Below are positions 9,924 to 19,500 of a DNA stretch of 64,000 nt, in pieces. The notes beneath the pieces were generated by a model that was not told the origin of the DNA, searched no databases, and saw only the letters and a program-made list of their open reading frames with translations. The first letter of the stretch is position 1, and each line of letters starts with the position of its first letter. A program made the translations under genes and the position numbers. Origin of the DNA: Corynebacterium pacaense (GTDB lineage: Bacteria > Actinomycetota > Actinomycetes > Mycobacteriales > Mycobacteriaceae); assembly GCF_900169525.1 (NCBI RefSeq), contig NZ_LT821239.1:890708-954707 (forward strand), in the 5' to 3' direction.

Positions 9924-10742
9924 CTAGAACTCCTCGTAGATGGCGGGGTCCTGGTTCTTGATGCGCCCGTCCGGGCGCCCGAGGCCGGTGATTGCCGCGA
10001 CGTCGGCGTCGTCAAGCGTGATCGTGACGGCTTCCAGGTTGCTGCGCTGGCGCTGCGGGTTGGTCGAACGGGGGATCGGGACGATCCCGCGCGCGTGGTG
10101 CCAGGCCAGGACGATCTCGCCGGGGCCGACACCGTATTTCTTTCCGATCTCCCCGAGCAGGGGTTCGCTGAGCAGCCCGCGACCGCTGCCGAGCGGACTC
10201 CATGCCTCGGTGGCGATGCCGTGTTCGCGGTGCCATTCAACCAGGTCCACCTGCGGGAAATGGGGATGGAGCTCGACCTGGTTGACGGCGGGGAGTTCGC
10301 CGGTCTCGGCCCGCAGCCTGTCAATGTGCTCCGGGAGGAAGTTGGACACCCCGATGTTGCGGACCAGGCCGCGTTCGCGTGCGTCGATCAGCGCCTTCCA
10401 CGCCTCGACGTAGAGTCCCTTGCGGGGGTTGGGCCAGTGGATGAGCAGCAGATCGAGATGGTCGAGTCCGAGGCGGTAGAGGCTTTCCTCGATATGTGTC
10501 CGGGCGAGGTCGAACTCCTGGTACCGACCGGGTAGCTTGCTGGTGACCATCAGCTCCTCGCGGGGCACGCCGGACGTGCGGACCGCGAGGCCCACCGCCC
10601 CTTCGTTCTCGTAGTTGTATGCGGTGTCGATCAGGCGGTAGCCGGTGTGGATCGCGGAGGTGATGGCCTCGACCCCGGCCGCACCGTCGAGGTGGACCGT
10701 GCCGAAACCGATGGGGGGAAGGGAAATCTGTGTGTGAACCAT
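9924..10742 (-). CDS. Aldo/keto reductase
   Basis: 272 residues from ATG 10742 (VHTQISLPPIGFGTVHLDG); a further ATG at 10760 would add six residues. It is a TIM-barrel NADPH-dependent reductase of the AKR5 (2,5-diketo-D-gluconate reductase) type. The catalytic tetrad is recognisable in RLIDTAYNYENE (Asp, Tyr), TSKLPG (Lys) and LLIHWPNP (His). The cofactor-binding segment is IPIPRSTNPQRQRSNLEA. Substrate unknown. It converges on the rplE operon. Confidence 0.9.
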   Translation of the reverse strand: MVHTQISLPPIGFGTVHLDGAAGVEAITSAIHTGYRLIDTAYNYENEGAVGLAVRTSGVPREELMVTSKLPGRYQEFDLARTHIEESLYRLGLDHLDLLLIHWPNPRKGLYVEAWKALIDARERGLVRNIGVSNFLPEHIDRLRAETGELPAVNQVELHPHFPQVDLVEWHREHGIATEAWSPLGSGRGLLSEPLLGEIGKKYGVGPGEIVLAWHHARGIVPIPRSTNPQRQRSNLEAVTITLDDADVAAITGLGRPDGRIKNQDPAIYEEF

Positions 10743-10787
10743 GACCGCCAGGGTAGTCACGGACGTCCCGGCCGTGCAGAGGCCGCC

Positions 10788-11645
10788 TCAGCTCAGATCA
10801 CCATCCGGGGTCCGTGCCAACTCTCCTGCATAGTGGTTGAACCTGCCTCCGCGGAGAAATCCGGCGAGGAAGATGCCCGCCTCCCTGGCCGCGTCGATGG
10901 CGAGCGACGTTGCGGCCGACACCGCCACCACGCCGGAGATCCCGGCCATCGCAGCCTTCTGCACCAGCTCGAATGAGGCCCTGGAACTCATCAAGAGGAT
11001 GGTGCCCTCCAGGGATGCCGCATCCCGCATGAGCATGTGCCCGATTGCCTTGTCCGCGGCGTTGTGGCGTCCCACATCCTCACGTACGACCAGCAATTCT
11101 CCATCGATGGTGGCTATCCCGGCCGCGTGCACCCCGCCCGTGCGGTCGAACAGCTTCTGGTGCGCGCGTAGTTTTCCCGGCAGCGTGATGATCATCCGCG
11201 GATCGGGCTGGATCGGCGCACCCGGACGCGTTCTTTTGTGCAGGATCTGATCGATGGAGGTGGTGCCGCAGATACCGCAGGCGGAGGAGGTGGGCAGGTT
11301 CCTCCGGATCGACAACAGGTTCAGTTCGCTCAGCGGACCTGCAGGGGTGACCTCGACCTCGAGGACATTGTAGGTGTTCGCGCCGTCGGGTCCGGTGGCA
11401 CCGGCGCAGTAGCGCGCCGTGGACACCTCCGCCGCCTCCCCGATCACGCCCTCGGAGAGCAGCAGTCCGTGGACGAGTTCGATATCGTGCCCCGGTGTCC
11501 GCATCGTGGTGGTAAGCGCGGTGCCGTTGACACGGATCTCCAGGGGTTCCTCCACGGCTACGGTATCGGCGCGGGAGTCAACGCCGACCGCCTCATCATC
11601 CACGACCACCCGGGCCACACGGAGGTTCTGCGTGATTCTTCCCAT
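10788..11645 (-). CDS. fdhD: Formate dehydrogenase accessory sulfurtransferase FdhD
   Basis: 285 residues. FdhD transfers sulfur from a cysteine desulfurase to the molybdenum cofactor of formate dehydrogenase. Visible motifs are EEPLEIRVNG, the catalytic CGIC (around residues 122-125), GGVHAAGI and REDVGRHNAADKAIG, all diagnostic. It lies 4 nt downstream of the DUF6457 gene in an operon with fdhF. The same fdhF-DUF6457-fdhD trio in C. glutamicum (cg0618-cg0617-cg0616) is known to be needed for formate oxidation. Confidence 0.95.
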   Translation of the reverse strand: MGRITQNLRVARVVVDDEAVGVDSRADTVAVEEPLEIRVNGTALTTTMRTPGHDIELVHGLLLSEGVIGEAAEVSTARYCAGATGPDGANTYNVLEVEVTPAGPLSELNLLSIRRNLPTSSACGICGTTSIDQILHKRTRPGAPIQPDPRMIITLPGKLRAHQKLFDRTGGVHAAGIATIDGELLVVREDVGRHNAADKAIGHMLMRDAASLEGTILLMSSRASFELVQKAAMAGISGVVAVSAATSLAIDAAREAGIFLAGFLRGGRFNHYAGELARTPDGDLS

Positions 11646-11649
11646 GGGT

Positions 11650-11955
11650 TCAGGACTCCGGTGCCCTCTGCGCGACCATCTCCCGTACCCGGGTGGCGCG
11701 CGCGATCACCCCGGGGGCCAGCTCCCGCTTATCGACGCCGCCCGCCGCTGCGACACCGACCAGAAAGGCGGTCAACGGTGCACCCGGCCGGGAGGGGCCG
11801 TGGGCGACATCGCGGGTGAGTTCGAGCAGCGCGGGCACTACATCATCGAGCAGGCCCGGATCGATCCCGAACTCGGAGCAGACCTTCACCAGCCATTCAT
11901 TCATGTGGTACATCTTCTCCGCCTCGCCGTGTCCGCTCACCCGGGTCTCCTTCAT
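11650..11955 (-). CDS. DUF6457 protein of the formate dehydrogenase cluster
   Basis: 101 residues, all-helical. The core YHMNEWLVKVCSEFGIDP, DDVVPALLELTRDVAHG and RPGAPLTAFLVGVAAAGG is the DUF6457 signature found beside molybdoenzyme genes. The orthologue in C. glutamicum (cg0617) is required for formate dehydrogenase activity, although its biochemical role is not known. It sits between fdhF and fdhD in the same orientation. The first 14 residues may be non-coding, with a second Met at residue 15. Confidence 0.8.
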   Translation of the reverse strand: MKETRVSGHGEAEKMYHMNEWLVKVCSEFGIDPGLLDDVVPALLELTRDVAHGPSRPGAPLTAFLVGVAAAGGVDKRELAPGVIARATRVREMVAQRAPES

Positions 11956-11991
11956 GATTCGACTGTGCTCCCAGCACCGATGCCGACCAGC

Positions 11992-14283
11992 CTACTTTCG
12001 TGCACGCGTGCCCCTGGGCTCCAGACGGACGAGCACCGATTTGGACACCGGCGTGTTGGACTTTTCGGCAACACTGTCCAGTGGCACCAGAACGTTGGCC
12101 TCGGGGAAGTAGGTGGTCACGCAGTCACGAGCGGTATCGTATTCCACCACGCGGAAGTTGGGGGCGCGGCGTTCCCCGTCCTCGAAGACGGAGACGATGT
12201 CCACCAGATCGCCGTCGCGAAGGCCACGTTGCCGGCAGTCCGCCGGATTGACAAAGACCACGCGCCGGCCGTTGCGCACCCCGCGGTAGCGGTCATCGAG
12301 CCCATAGATCGTGGAGTTGTACTGATCGTGGGAGCGCACGGTGTTCATCAGGAAATAGCCCTCCGGCAGATCGATGACGCTGGTGTCGTTGACGGTGAGC
12401 CGTGCGCGTCCCGTCGGGGTGTTGAAGATCCGTTCACGGGGCCCGTTGGGCAGGAGGAATCCTCCCGGGTTCTCGATGCGCCTGTTGAAGTCATGGAAGC
12501 CGGGGATCGTCGCCTCGATGTGATCACGGATGACGGAGTAGTCATCGATCATCGGCTGCCAGAAGTCATCGCCGAAGGTCTCGCGACCGATGGAACCGAT
12601 GATCTCACATTCCGATTTCAGGTTGAGATCCCTGTTGGCCGTGCGCCTGCCGGTGGAGGCGTGCACAGCACCTGCGGAATCCTCCACGGTCACGCTCTGG
12701 ATCCCCGATTTCCTCCGGTCCAGATCGGTTCGGGCCAGGACGGGCAATATCAGGGATTTCTCCCCCGGCCATGCGTGGGAGCCGTTGGGCTTCGTGGACA
12801 GGTGGACCGTGAGCTCATTGGTTTCCATTGCCTTCTCCACGGCGGAGGTGTCCGAGGAAACGCGCACCAGGTTCCCACCGAGAGAGAGGAAGAACCTCGT
12901 TTTCCCCTCGCGCATGGCGCGGAGGGCATTGACGGTGTCATATCCGTGCCTGCGCGGGACATCGAAGCCGAACTCCTTCTCGAGCGCGCGGAGGAAGGGC
13001 TCCGGCATCTTCTCCCAGATGCCCATGGTGCGATCGCCCTGGACGTTGGAGTGCCCGCGCAGGGGAGCGGTCCCGGCACCGGGTTTGCCGATGTTTCCGG
13101 TCAGCAGCAGGAAATTGACCATTTCCCGGATGGTGTACACGGCGTTCCTGTGCTGGGTGACCCCGAGAGTCCAGGAGACCACCACCGTGTCGGCGTTTTC
13201 CACCATGTCCGCGGCCCGTCGGATATCCGCGGCCTCCAGTCCGCAGCCGCGGAGCAGGAGATCATCATCGAGGCCGTTGAGGTGTTCGATGGTTTCCTCG
13301 ACTCCGGAGCAGAACCTCTCCAGGAAGGCGTGGTCGAGGAGGTCCCGGCGGATGATCTCCTTGTTCAGTGCCTGGAAGAATGCACGGTCGCCGTCGAGAC
13401 GCACCTGCAGGTAAGCGTCGGCGAGCTTCTCTGAGATGTTGAGTGCGCCCTTGATGGACTGCGGTTCACGGAATTTCATCAGCCCTGTCTCCGGCAGGGG
13501 ATTGAGTACCAGGATCCTACCGCCGTTGTCCTTGAGTTCCTTGAAGGCGGTGAGAGCGCGTGGATGGTTCGTACCCGGGTTCTGCCCGACGGAGATCAGC
13601 AGATCGGTGTTGTAGAAATCCTCCATCACCACGGACCCCTTGCCCAACCCGAGGGTTTCCGTCAGCGCGGTCCCGGTTGACTCGTGGCACATGTTGCCGC
13701 AGTCGGGCAGGTTGTTGGTGCCCAGGCGCCGTGCGAGCAGCTGCAGCATGTAGGCGGGTTCGTTGGGGGCCCGTCCGGAGGTGTAGAACACGGCCTCATC
13801 AGGCTCGATCTCCCTGAGCTTGCCGGAAATCAGTTCAAGGGCCTTCTCCCAGCTCACGGGTCGGTAGTGGGCGTCCCCGGAGGAACGATCATAGAGTAGG
13901 GGCCCGGTGATCCGGCCCTGGCCGCCCAGCCAGTGGTCCGTCTTCTCCCGCAGCTGGTGGATGGAATGCTCCGCCCAGAACTCCGCGGTGGCCCGGCTCG
14001 GGGTGGTTTCCTCAGCGACGGCCTTGGCGCCGTTCTCGCAGAATTCCACGATTCCCAGGTTGTGGGTGGACGGCTCCGGCCACGCACAGCCGGGGCAGTC
14101 GATGCCACCGGGCTTGTTCATGGTGATCAAGGGGAGCAGCCCGCGGTTGGGGAGTGCGAACTGAAGGGCGTGGAGGACTCCCGGAATTCCCGCTGCGGAG
14201 GTGATCCGCCTGCCCACATCGGGGTCATCGAAGGCGTTGGCAACGGGATTGACCGCGGAGAACTCTTCGGAATACCTGGACAT
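11992..14283 (-). CDS. fdhF: Molybdenum-dependent formate dehydrogenase, FdhF/YdeP family
   Basis: 763 residues, full length for the FdhF/YdeP group of the DMSO-reductase superfamily. DCPGCAWPEP near residue 62 marks the cysteine pair of this group. The catalytic-cofactor segment GNMCHESTG (about residue 200), GQNPGTNHPRALTAF and the C-terminal molybdopterin-binding domain (GYFLMNTVRSHDQYNSTIYG) follow. In C. glutamicum this enzyme oxidises formate and relieves formate toxicity, with an unidentified electron acceptor. First gene of fdhF-DUF6457-fdhD. An imperfect palindrome (ATAC.CTACA.GTAT) lies just upstream of the ATG. Confidence 0.93.
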   Translation of the reverse strand: MSRYSEEFSAVNPVANAFDDPDVGRRITSAAGIPGVLHALQFALPNRGLLPLITMNKPGGIDCPGCAWPEPSTHNLGIVEFCENGAKAVAEETTPSRATAEFWAEHSIHQLREKTDHWLGGQGRITGPLLYDRSSGDAHYRPVSWEKALELISGKLREIEPDEAVFYTSGRAPNEPAYMLQLLARRLGTNNLPDCGNMCHESTGTALTETLGLGKGSVVMEDFYNTDLLISVGQNPGTNHPRALTAFKELKDNGGRILVLNPLPETGLMKFREPQSIKGALNISEKLADAYLQVRLDGDRAFFQALNKEIIRRDLLDHAFLERFCSGVEETIEHLNGLDDDLLLRGCGLEAADIRRAADMVENADTVVVSWTLGVTQHRNAVYTIREMVNFLLLTGNIGKPGAGTAPLRGHSNVQGDRTMGIWEKMPEPFLRALEKEFGFDVPRRHGYDTVNALRAMREGKTRFFLSLGGNLVRVSSDTSAVEKAMETNELTVHLSTKPNGSHAWPGEKSLILPVLARTDLDRRKSGIQSVTVEDSAGAVHASTGRRTANRDLNLKSECEIIGSIGRETFGDDFWQPMIDDYSVIRDHIEATIPGFHDFNRRIENPGGFLLPNGPRERIFNTPTGRARLTVNDTSVIDLPEGYFLMNTVRSHDQYNSTIYGLDDRYRGVRNGRRVVFVNPADCRQRGLRDGDLVDIVSVFEDGERRAPNFRVVEYDTARDCVTTYFPEANVLVPLDSVAEKSNTPVSKSVLVRLEPRGTRARK

Positions 14284-14409
14284 ACCCTACAGTGTATGCC
14301 AGATCACATTCCGGGAGGTCCGTTGGAACCGGTACCTCCGAAATCCCCGGATCGGGTTCTCATATCTGCCGCCCTCGCGTTCAATCACCCGCCGCGAGGT
14401 GAGATGCCC

Positions 14410-14640
14410 GCCGCGAGGCGGGATTGCCCTCGCTGCCCGTCAGCGGCACCTCGTCGATGCCCATTCCGTGGGCCAGGTCGATTCCGCGGCGAAGGGCCAC
14501 GCCCGCCACGCCACGGTAGAGTGCGCCGGGGTGAACCGCCAGGAACCTGAGAAGTCCGGGTTCGTCGATGATTCAGAGGAAGGTGGAGTGGACGAAGCCC
14601 TCGGGCGGGTCCACCGAGAGGTCGGCCCACCGCCTTCAGT
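14410..14640 (-). pseudogene. Decayed GNAT acetyltransferase fragment
   Basis: Read on the minus strand, one frame gives GFVHSTFL, a stop, IIDEPGLLRFLAVHPGALYR, then GVALRRGIDLAHGMGID and EVPLTGSEGN. This matches the GNAT core (LAVHP..R..G....L...ID.A...G...V.L....N). The acetyl-CoA loop is degraded (no intact RGxGxG), there is an in-frame stop, and both ends are missing. It lies in the 550-nt gap between fdhF and the IS110 element and was probably a host gene. Confidence 0.5.
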
Positions 14641-14700
14641 CCAGCCGGTTGTCATCGAATGCGCGACGGGTGGGGGTCGGTATCTCTCCGGGGGGTGTCC

Positions 14701-16160
14701 CTATGTTTTTGTCAAGGGATAGGCCCTGTATTCAGGAAAGCATTTCGGGGGTAGCTCCCGATTCTGATGATGGGCGTGGTTGAGCAGCTGGCCGGCGTAC
14801 TCGCGTCGACCAGCTGATCGTGGTGAAGGTGGGCTACGCAGCAACTCTGGCGGGGATCTCCCTAAAGAACTCGGCCCGGGTCAACATTGCGTAGATGACG
14901 TTGCACCGGCGTCTGGCCAGGCACATCACTGCAGCGTTATGTCGTTTACCCTCGGCCCGTTTCCGCTCGTAGTAGGTCTTGGATGGTTCATGGAACCGGA
15001 TCGATGCGAATGCCGAGTAGAACAGGGCGTTTTTCAACCGTTTGTTACCGGATCTGGCCGGGAACTCACCTCGGATGGACGTGCCGGATCTTCGTGTCAC
15101 CGGGGCGATCCCCGCATACGCTGCCAGGTGGCCGGCTGACCGAAAGTCGGAGCAGTCGCCGACAGCGAGGAGAATGTTGGAGGCGGTCTTGATGCCAATT
15201 CCCGGCATGGATATCAAGACCTGGTGAAGAGGGAATTCAGCCAACAGTTCCTCTACTTGATCAGCAATGGTTTTCCGCTGTTCCAGCAGGGCTTTGATGT
15301 TGGTCGCCAGCTGCGGGATCACCACCTCAGCGGCAGTGGTGCCAGGTACGGCGACGGTCTGGGCTTTGCGTCCGTCGAAGATCGCGTCGACCAGCTTCGT
15401 GGGGTCTTTCTTCGATCGGTTGGCCATCCAGGTGTGTACCCGCTGGTAACCGGCCTTCTTCAACCTTGTTGGCCCGCCGTAGTGGATGAGCATGTCCAGC
15501 ACCAGAGGTCGGGTGATGATGCTGCCCGGTAGGGCTCGTTCCAGACTCGGGTAGATCTGGGTCAGCACGCTACGCAGCCGGTTGATGGTGCGGGTGGCGT
15601 CCTTGGCGATGTCGTCATCGAACCCGGACAGCATCTTCAGCGCTGAGAGGACTTCGTTGTCCCGGTCCACGGCCCGCAGGGTATGCGGCATCGTCCGGGC
15701 GGTATCAGCGATGATGAATGCGTCCCGCCGGTCGGTCTTCGACCGGCCGGGGTGCAAGTCCGCGGCTTTGCGCATCGCCAGGCCGGGTAGATAGCCGACG
15801 AAGCAGCCAGCGTCCCGGGCCACGGCGATGGGCAGGGCACCGATGGTGTTGGGCTGGTCGACGACCACCAGGACGGTGCCGCAGGCTTGGAGGTCGGTGA
15901 AGACCTTGCGAAGCTGATCCTCGTCCTGGGGCAGGGGTTTGTCGTAGATGATCTCGCCTGTGGCTAGCATGGCGCAGGCGTGGTGGGCGGTTTTGCCGAC
16001 GTCTAATCCGATGGTGACGTCGATGGTGCCGGTGGTCATGGCCGGCCTCCTTGTGGTGTCGGAGCAACAGTGACAGGTCAAACCTCGTCGCTGGTGTCTC
16101 GACATCCGATGCTGGCACCCACGTTACAAAAGAGAACTGAGTCGAGTGACTCGTCCGTGT
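14701..16160 (-). mobile_element. IS110-family insertion sequence (approximate limits)
   Basis: Approximate ends are inferred from GTGTCCCTAT at 14695-14704 and again at 16157-16166, on either side of the transposase gene. IS110 elements have no terminal inverted repeats, so a short repeated core at the junctions is the best clue. About 120 nt of non-coding DNA precede the transposase and about 130 nt follow it. IS110-family members carry a bridge RNA in one non-coding end that selects donor and target; that part is family knowledge, not shown here. The element lies between fdhF and the rpsH operon. Confidence 0.7.
14834..16039 (-). CDS. IS110-family transposase (DEDD recombinase)
   Basis: 401 residues from ATG 16039 with AAGGAGGC just upstream; an earlier ATG at 16105 would add 22 unlikely residues. 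The RuvC-like DEDD domain begins VTIGLDVGKTAHHA (first catalytic Asp at residue 13) and contains VVVDQPNTIG and SKTDRRDAFIIADTA. The C-terminal Tnp_IS116/110 domain follows, with ISMPGIGIKTASNIL and HLAAYAGIAPVTRRSGTS including the conserved Ser. It looks intact. Confidence 0.95.
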   Translation of the reverse strand: MTTGTIDVTIGLDVGKTAHHACAMLATGEIIYDKPLPQDEDQLRKVFTDLQACGTVLVVVDQPNTIGALPIAVARDAGCFVGYLPGLAMRKAADLHPGRSKTDRRDAFIIADTARTMPHTLRAVDRDNEVLSALKMLSGFDDDIAKDATRTINRLRSVLTQIYPSLERALPGSIITRPLVLDMLIHYGGPTRLKKAGYQRVHTWMANRSKKDPTKLVDAIFDGRKAQTVAVPGTTAAEVVIPQLATNIKALLEQRKTIADQVEELLAEFPLHQVLISMPGIGIKTASNILLAVGDCSDFRSAGHLAAYAGIAPVTRRSGTSIRGEFPARSGNKRLKNALFYSAFASIRFHEPSKTYYERKRAEGKRHNAAVMCLARRRCNVIYAMLTRAEFFREIPARVAA

Positions 16161-16741
16161 CCCTATCAGCAGTCAACGGGTGTCCTGGTAGCCCGGCGAC
16201 AACACCCCCCGGATCATGGTAACTACAGGGGAAATAAGCCATACCGGGCCCAGCGACTATCCCCATTATGGGGACACCATCAAAGTAACGGGGTCGTTGC
16301 CCGATCCGTCGATCGGGCCCGTTCCGAATTCACGCAGGCAACCGGCGCGGGCCTCGAATCCCGACGGGTCGGGCTCAATCAGATCGATCATCCCATGAAC
16401 ATACATTTCCCCGGCCCGGGCCGGCGGAACCCGGGTGTGTGGAGCACAGCCCGGCGCTGATTGTGTATTGGGTGATTTACCGTGTACTCTTTTCGCTTGG
16501 ACTTTGTTTCGTGTGGATTTCCGCCGGGTTACCGGCGCATTAATTTCTCAGGACAGCAGTTCAAGTAATCTTAAAACCTCAACTTTGTTGTAGGCCCCCC
16601 GCCACAGTTGGCGATCCGAGTGGGAAATGGCAGCGAGCAAACCGACTATTGAGTTCGGTGGGCGTGAAGTGGCCAGAAATCACACGGTTAACGCTCCAGG
16701 TGGGTAGGGAACCCCAACGAGAAAGGCATCAGGTCACATTC
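16161..16741 (+). promoter_or_regulatory. Upstream region of the rpsH operon
   Basis: 580 nt between the IS110 end and rpsH. The first half (16170-16470) is G+C-rich and shows no gene. 16460-16640 has T-rich segments (GTGTACTCTTTTCGCTTGGACTTTG broken into short tracts) suited to a promoter and leader, but no confident -35/-10 pair was fixed. The IS110 insertion separates the ribosomal operon from any more distant promoter, so transcription should start within this stretch. Confidence 0.35.
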
Positions 16742-17140
16742 ATGACCATGACTGATCCCATCGCCGACATGTTGTCGCGCGTGCGCAATGCAAACCATGC
16801 GCACCATGACACCGTGTCCATGCCCTCCTCCAAGATCAAGGCCAACATCGCCGAGATCCTCAAGCAGGAGGGCTACATCGCTGACTTCAAGGTCGAGGAT
16901 GCCAGGGTCGGCAAGACCCTGACCCTCGAGCTGAAGTACAGCTCCACCCGCGTCCGCTCCATCGCTGGTCTGCGTCGCGTTTCCAAGCCGGGTCTTCGCG
17001 TGTACGCCAAGTCCACCAACCTGCCGCAGGTCCTCGGCGGCCTGGGCGTGGCAATCATCTCCACGTCCCATGGACTGCTCACGGACCGTCAGGCTACCGA
17101 GAAGGGTGTAGGCGGAGAAGTCCTCGCCTACGTCTGGTAA
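16742..17140 (+). CDS. rpsH: 30S ribosomal protein S8
   Basis: 132 residues from ATG 16742 ([20 protein letters not shown]), preceded by AACGAGAAAGG. The C-terminal [20 protein letters not shown] is the S8 signature. It binds the central domain of 16S rRNA and, in E. coli, represses the spc operon. First gene of a six-gene ribosomal operon. Confidence 0.97.
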   Translation: MTMTDPIADMLSRVRNANHAHHDTVSMPSSKIKANIAEILKQEGYIADFKVEDARVGKTLTLELKYSSTRVRSIAGLRRVSKPGLRVYAKSTNLPQVLGGLGVAIISTSHGLLTDRQATEKGVGGEVLAYVW

Positions 17141-17157
17141 GGGAGGATTGACCAACT

Positions 17158-17694
17158 ATGTCACGTATCGGTAAGAACCCGATTGCCATTCCCGCCGGCG
17201 TCGAGACCAAGATCGACGGCCAGTTCATTGAGGTCAAGGGTCCCAAGGGAACCCTGAGCCGCACCCTGCCCGCTCCGATCACCGTCGCCGTCGAGGACGG
17301 TCACCTGCTCGTTGCGCGTCCGGATGACCACCGCGTCAACCGTTCCCTGCATGGCCTGTCCCGTTCCCTGGTCAACAACATGGTTGTTGGCGTCACCGAG
17401 GGATACACCATCAAGATGGAAATCTTCGGTGTGGGCTACCGTGTTGCACTGAAGGGCAAGAACTTCGAGTTCTCCCTCGGTTACTCCCACCCGGTGCTGA
17501 TCGAGGCTCCGGAAGGCATCACCTTCGCGGTTGATGGCAACACCAAGCTCTCGGTGGCTGGTATCGACAAGCAACAGGTTGGGCAGATTGCAGCTGTGAT
17601 TCGCCGCCTGCGCAAGGATGATCCTTACAAGGGTAAGGGCATTCGCTACGAGGGTGAGCAGATCCGCCGCAAGGTCGGAAAGACGGGTAAGTAA
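17158..17694 (+). CDS. rplF: 50S ribosomal protein L6
   Basis: 178 residues with the duplicated L6 fold. [20 protein letters not shown] opens the first domain and [20 protein letters not shown] closes the second. It contacts the sarcin-ricin loop region. GGGAGG lies 11 nt upstream. Confidence 0.97.
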   Translation: MSRIGKNPIAIPAGVETKIDGQFIEVKGPKGTLSRTLPAPITVAVEDGHLLVARPDDHRVNRSLHGLSRSLVNNMVVGVTEGYTIKMEIFGVGYRVALKGKNFEFSLGYSHPVLIEAPEGITFAVDGNTKLSVAGIDKQQVGQIAAVIRRLRKDDPYKGKGIRYEGEQIRRKVGKTGK

Positions 17695-17697
17695 GCA

Positions 17698-18102
17698 ATG
17701 AGCAACACTGAAAATAAGCAGAAGCGCGTCTCCGTGGGTAAGGACATCGCGACTCGTCGTCGCGTGGCCCGTGCCCGCCGTCACTTCCGCATTCGCAAGA
17801 ACCTCCGCGGAACCCCCGAGGCTCCCCGTTTGGTTGTCCACCGCACCTCCCGCCACATGCACGTCCAGGTGATCGACGATGTCGCCGGTCACACCCTGGT
17901 TGCCGCCTCCTCCATGGAGCCGGAAGTGCGTGCCGTCGAAGGTGACAAGAAGGCCAAGGGTGCAAAGGTCGGCCAGCTGGTCGCCGAGCGCGCCAAGGCA
18001 GCCGGCATCGAGGCGGTCGTCTTCGACCGCGCCGGCTACAAGTACCACGGCCGCGTCGCAGCACTCGCCGATGCCGCTCGTGAAGGTGGTCTGAAGTTCT
18101 AA
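17698..18102 (+). CDS. rplR: 50S ribosomal protein L18
   Basis: 134 residues. The motif [20 protein letters not shown] and the C-terminal [20 protein letters not shown] identify L18, which binds 5S rRNA. Begins 3 nt after rplF. Confidence 0.97.
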   Translation: MSNTENKQKRVSVGKDIATRRRVARARRHFRIRKNLRGTPEAPRLVVHRTSRHMHVQVIDDVAGHTLVAASSMEPEVRAVEGDKKAKGAKVGQLVAERAKAAGIEAVVFDRAGYKYHGRVAALADAAREGGLKF

Positions 18103-18142
18103 TGATGACCATTTCCAAGAACATCAACGGAAGGATTGCGTA

Positions 18143-18778
18143 ATGCCGGGACGTGAACGGCGTGACGGCGGTCGATCCGCCGACGACAACAAGTCGAATG
18201 ATCGCAACGATCGTCGTGGCGGCAACCGCCGCGATGACCGTCGGGGTCAGCAGCAGGACGAGCGCTCACAGTACATCGAGCGTGTCGTCACCATCAATCG
18301 TGTTTCCAAGGTCGTCAAGGGTGGTCGTCGCTTCAGCTTCACCGCTCTCGTGATCGTCGGAGACGGCCAGGGAATGGTCGGTGTCGGTTACGGCAAGGCC
18401 AAGGAAGTTCCCGCCGCGATTCAGAAGGGTGCAGAAGAGGCTCGCAAGAACTTCTTCCGCGTCCCCATGGTCGGTGGCACCATCACCCACCCGGTACAGG
18501 GTGAGGCCGCGGCGGGCATCGTCATGCTCAAGCCCGCGGCTCCCGGTACCGGTGTCATCGCCGGCGGCGCTGCCCGCCCGGTGCTCGAGTGTGCCGGCGT
18601 GCAGGACATCCTGTCCAAGTCCCTGGGATCTGACAATGCCATCAACGTCGTCCACGCAACCGTGGACGGCCTGAAGCAGCTGGTCCGCCCCGAAGAGGTC
18701 GCTGCCCGTCGTGGCAAGTCGATCGAGGAGGTCGCTCCGGCCCGTATTCTGCGCGCACGCGCAGGTCAGGAGGCGTAG
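18143..18778 (+). CDS. rpsE: 30S ribosomal protein S5
   Basis: 211 residues. A basic, Asp/Arg/Gly-rich N-terminal extension (about 45 residues, actinobacterial) precedes the S5 domain ([38 protein letters not shown]). It takes part in translational accuracy and mRNA unwinding. GGAAGG precedes the ATG. Confidence 0.97.
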   Translation: MPGRERRDGGRSADDNKSNDRNDRRGGNRRDDRRGQQQDERSQYIERVVTINRVSKVVKGGRRFSFTALVIVGDGQGMVGVGYGKAKEVPAAIQKGAEEARKNFFRVPMVGGTITHPVQGEAAAGIVMLKPAAPGTGVIAGGAARPVLECAGVQDILSKSLGSDNAINVVHATVDGLKQLVRPEEVAARRGKSIEEVAPARILRARAGQEA

Positions 18779-18781
18779 GAA

Positions 18782-18967
18782 ATGGCGCTGAAGATTACCC
18801 AGATCAAAGGCACTGTGGGCACCAAGCCCAAGCATCGCGACAATCTTCGTTCCCTCGGTCTGAAGCGTATCCGCCACAGCGTGGTTCGTCCCGACACCCC
18901 TGAGGTGCGCGGAATGATCCTCGCGGTACGCCACCTGATCGTCGTCGAAGAAGTGGCGGGGGAGTAG
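18782..18967 (+). CDS. rpmD: 50S ribosomal protein L30
   Basis: 61 residues: [20 protein letters not shown] and [20 protein letters not shown] are the L30 hallmarks. Starts 3 nt after rpsE. Confidence 0.96.
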   Translation: MALKITQIKGTVGTKPKHRDNLRSLGLKRIRHSVVRPDTPEVRGMILAVRHLIVVEEVAGE

Positions 18968-18974
18968 GTAAGAC

Positions 18975-19421
18975 ATGAGCGATCCAATCAAGCTCCACGA
19001 TCTGCGTCCGGCCAAGGGCGCAAACAAGGCCAAGACCCGTGTTGGTCGAGGCGAGGCCTCCAAGGGTAAGACCGCTGGTCGCGGCACCAAGGGTACCAAG
19101 GCCCGCAAGCAGGTTTCTGCAGCGTTCGAGGGTGGCCAGATGCCCCTTCACATGCGTCTGCCGAAGCTCAAGGGCTTCAAGAACCCCAACAAGGTTGACT
19201 ACCAGGTGGTCAACGTTGCAGATCTCGAGGCAGCGTTCCCCCAGGGTGGCGACATCGCAATTGCCGATATCGTCGCTGCTGGACTGGTGCGCAAGAACGA
19301 GCTCGTCAAGGTTCTGGGCAACGGTGAACTGGGCGTCAAGCTCAACGTCACCGCGAACAAGTTCTCCGGCTCAGCCAAGGAAAAAATCGAAGCCGCCGGC
19401 GGCTCCGTGACCGTGGCCTAA
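18975..19421 (+). CDS. rplO: 50S ribosomal protein L15
   Basis: 148 residues with the Gly/Lys-rich N-terminus ([20 protein letters not shown]) and [20 protein letters not shown]. Late 50S assembly protein. Last gene of the operon, followed by a terminator at 19443. In this genome secY is not in the same operon but lies 1.9 kb further on, after ahpC-ahpD. Confidence 0.97.
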   Translation: MSDPIKLHDLRPAKGANKAKTRVGRGEASKGKTAGRGTKGTKARKQVSAAFEGGQMPLHMRLPKLKGFKNPNKVDYQVVNVADLEAAFPQGGDIAIADIVAAGLVRKNELVKVLGNGELGVKLNVTANKFSGSAKEKIEAAGGSVTVA

Positions 19422-19441
19422 CTGTAGTTCCCACCCGAGCA

Positions 19442-19476
19442 TGACCCCCATCCCGGATCACCGGGGTGGGGGTCTT
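19442..19476 (+). terminator. Terminator after rplO
   Basis: GACCCCCATCCCGG pairs with CCGGGGTGGGGGTC around ATCA (G-T allowed), followed by TTCT. It starts 20 nt after the rplO stop. Confidence 0.8.
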
Positions 19477-19500
19477 CTGCGTCTCCGACGACGGATTGTC

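Noticed and set aside
11419..13434. A 671-codon protein on the plus strand opposite fdhF/fdhD
   Set aside because: It is the complement of well-recognised genes in high-G+C DNA, where antisense frames stay open by codon bias.
14284..14700. Intact acetyltransferase gene on the minus strand
   Set aside because: In-frame stop, missing ends and a degraded acetyl-CoA loop; annotated as a pseudogene fragment.
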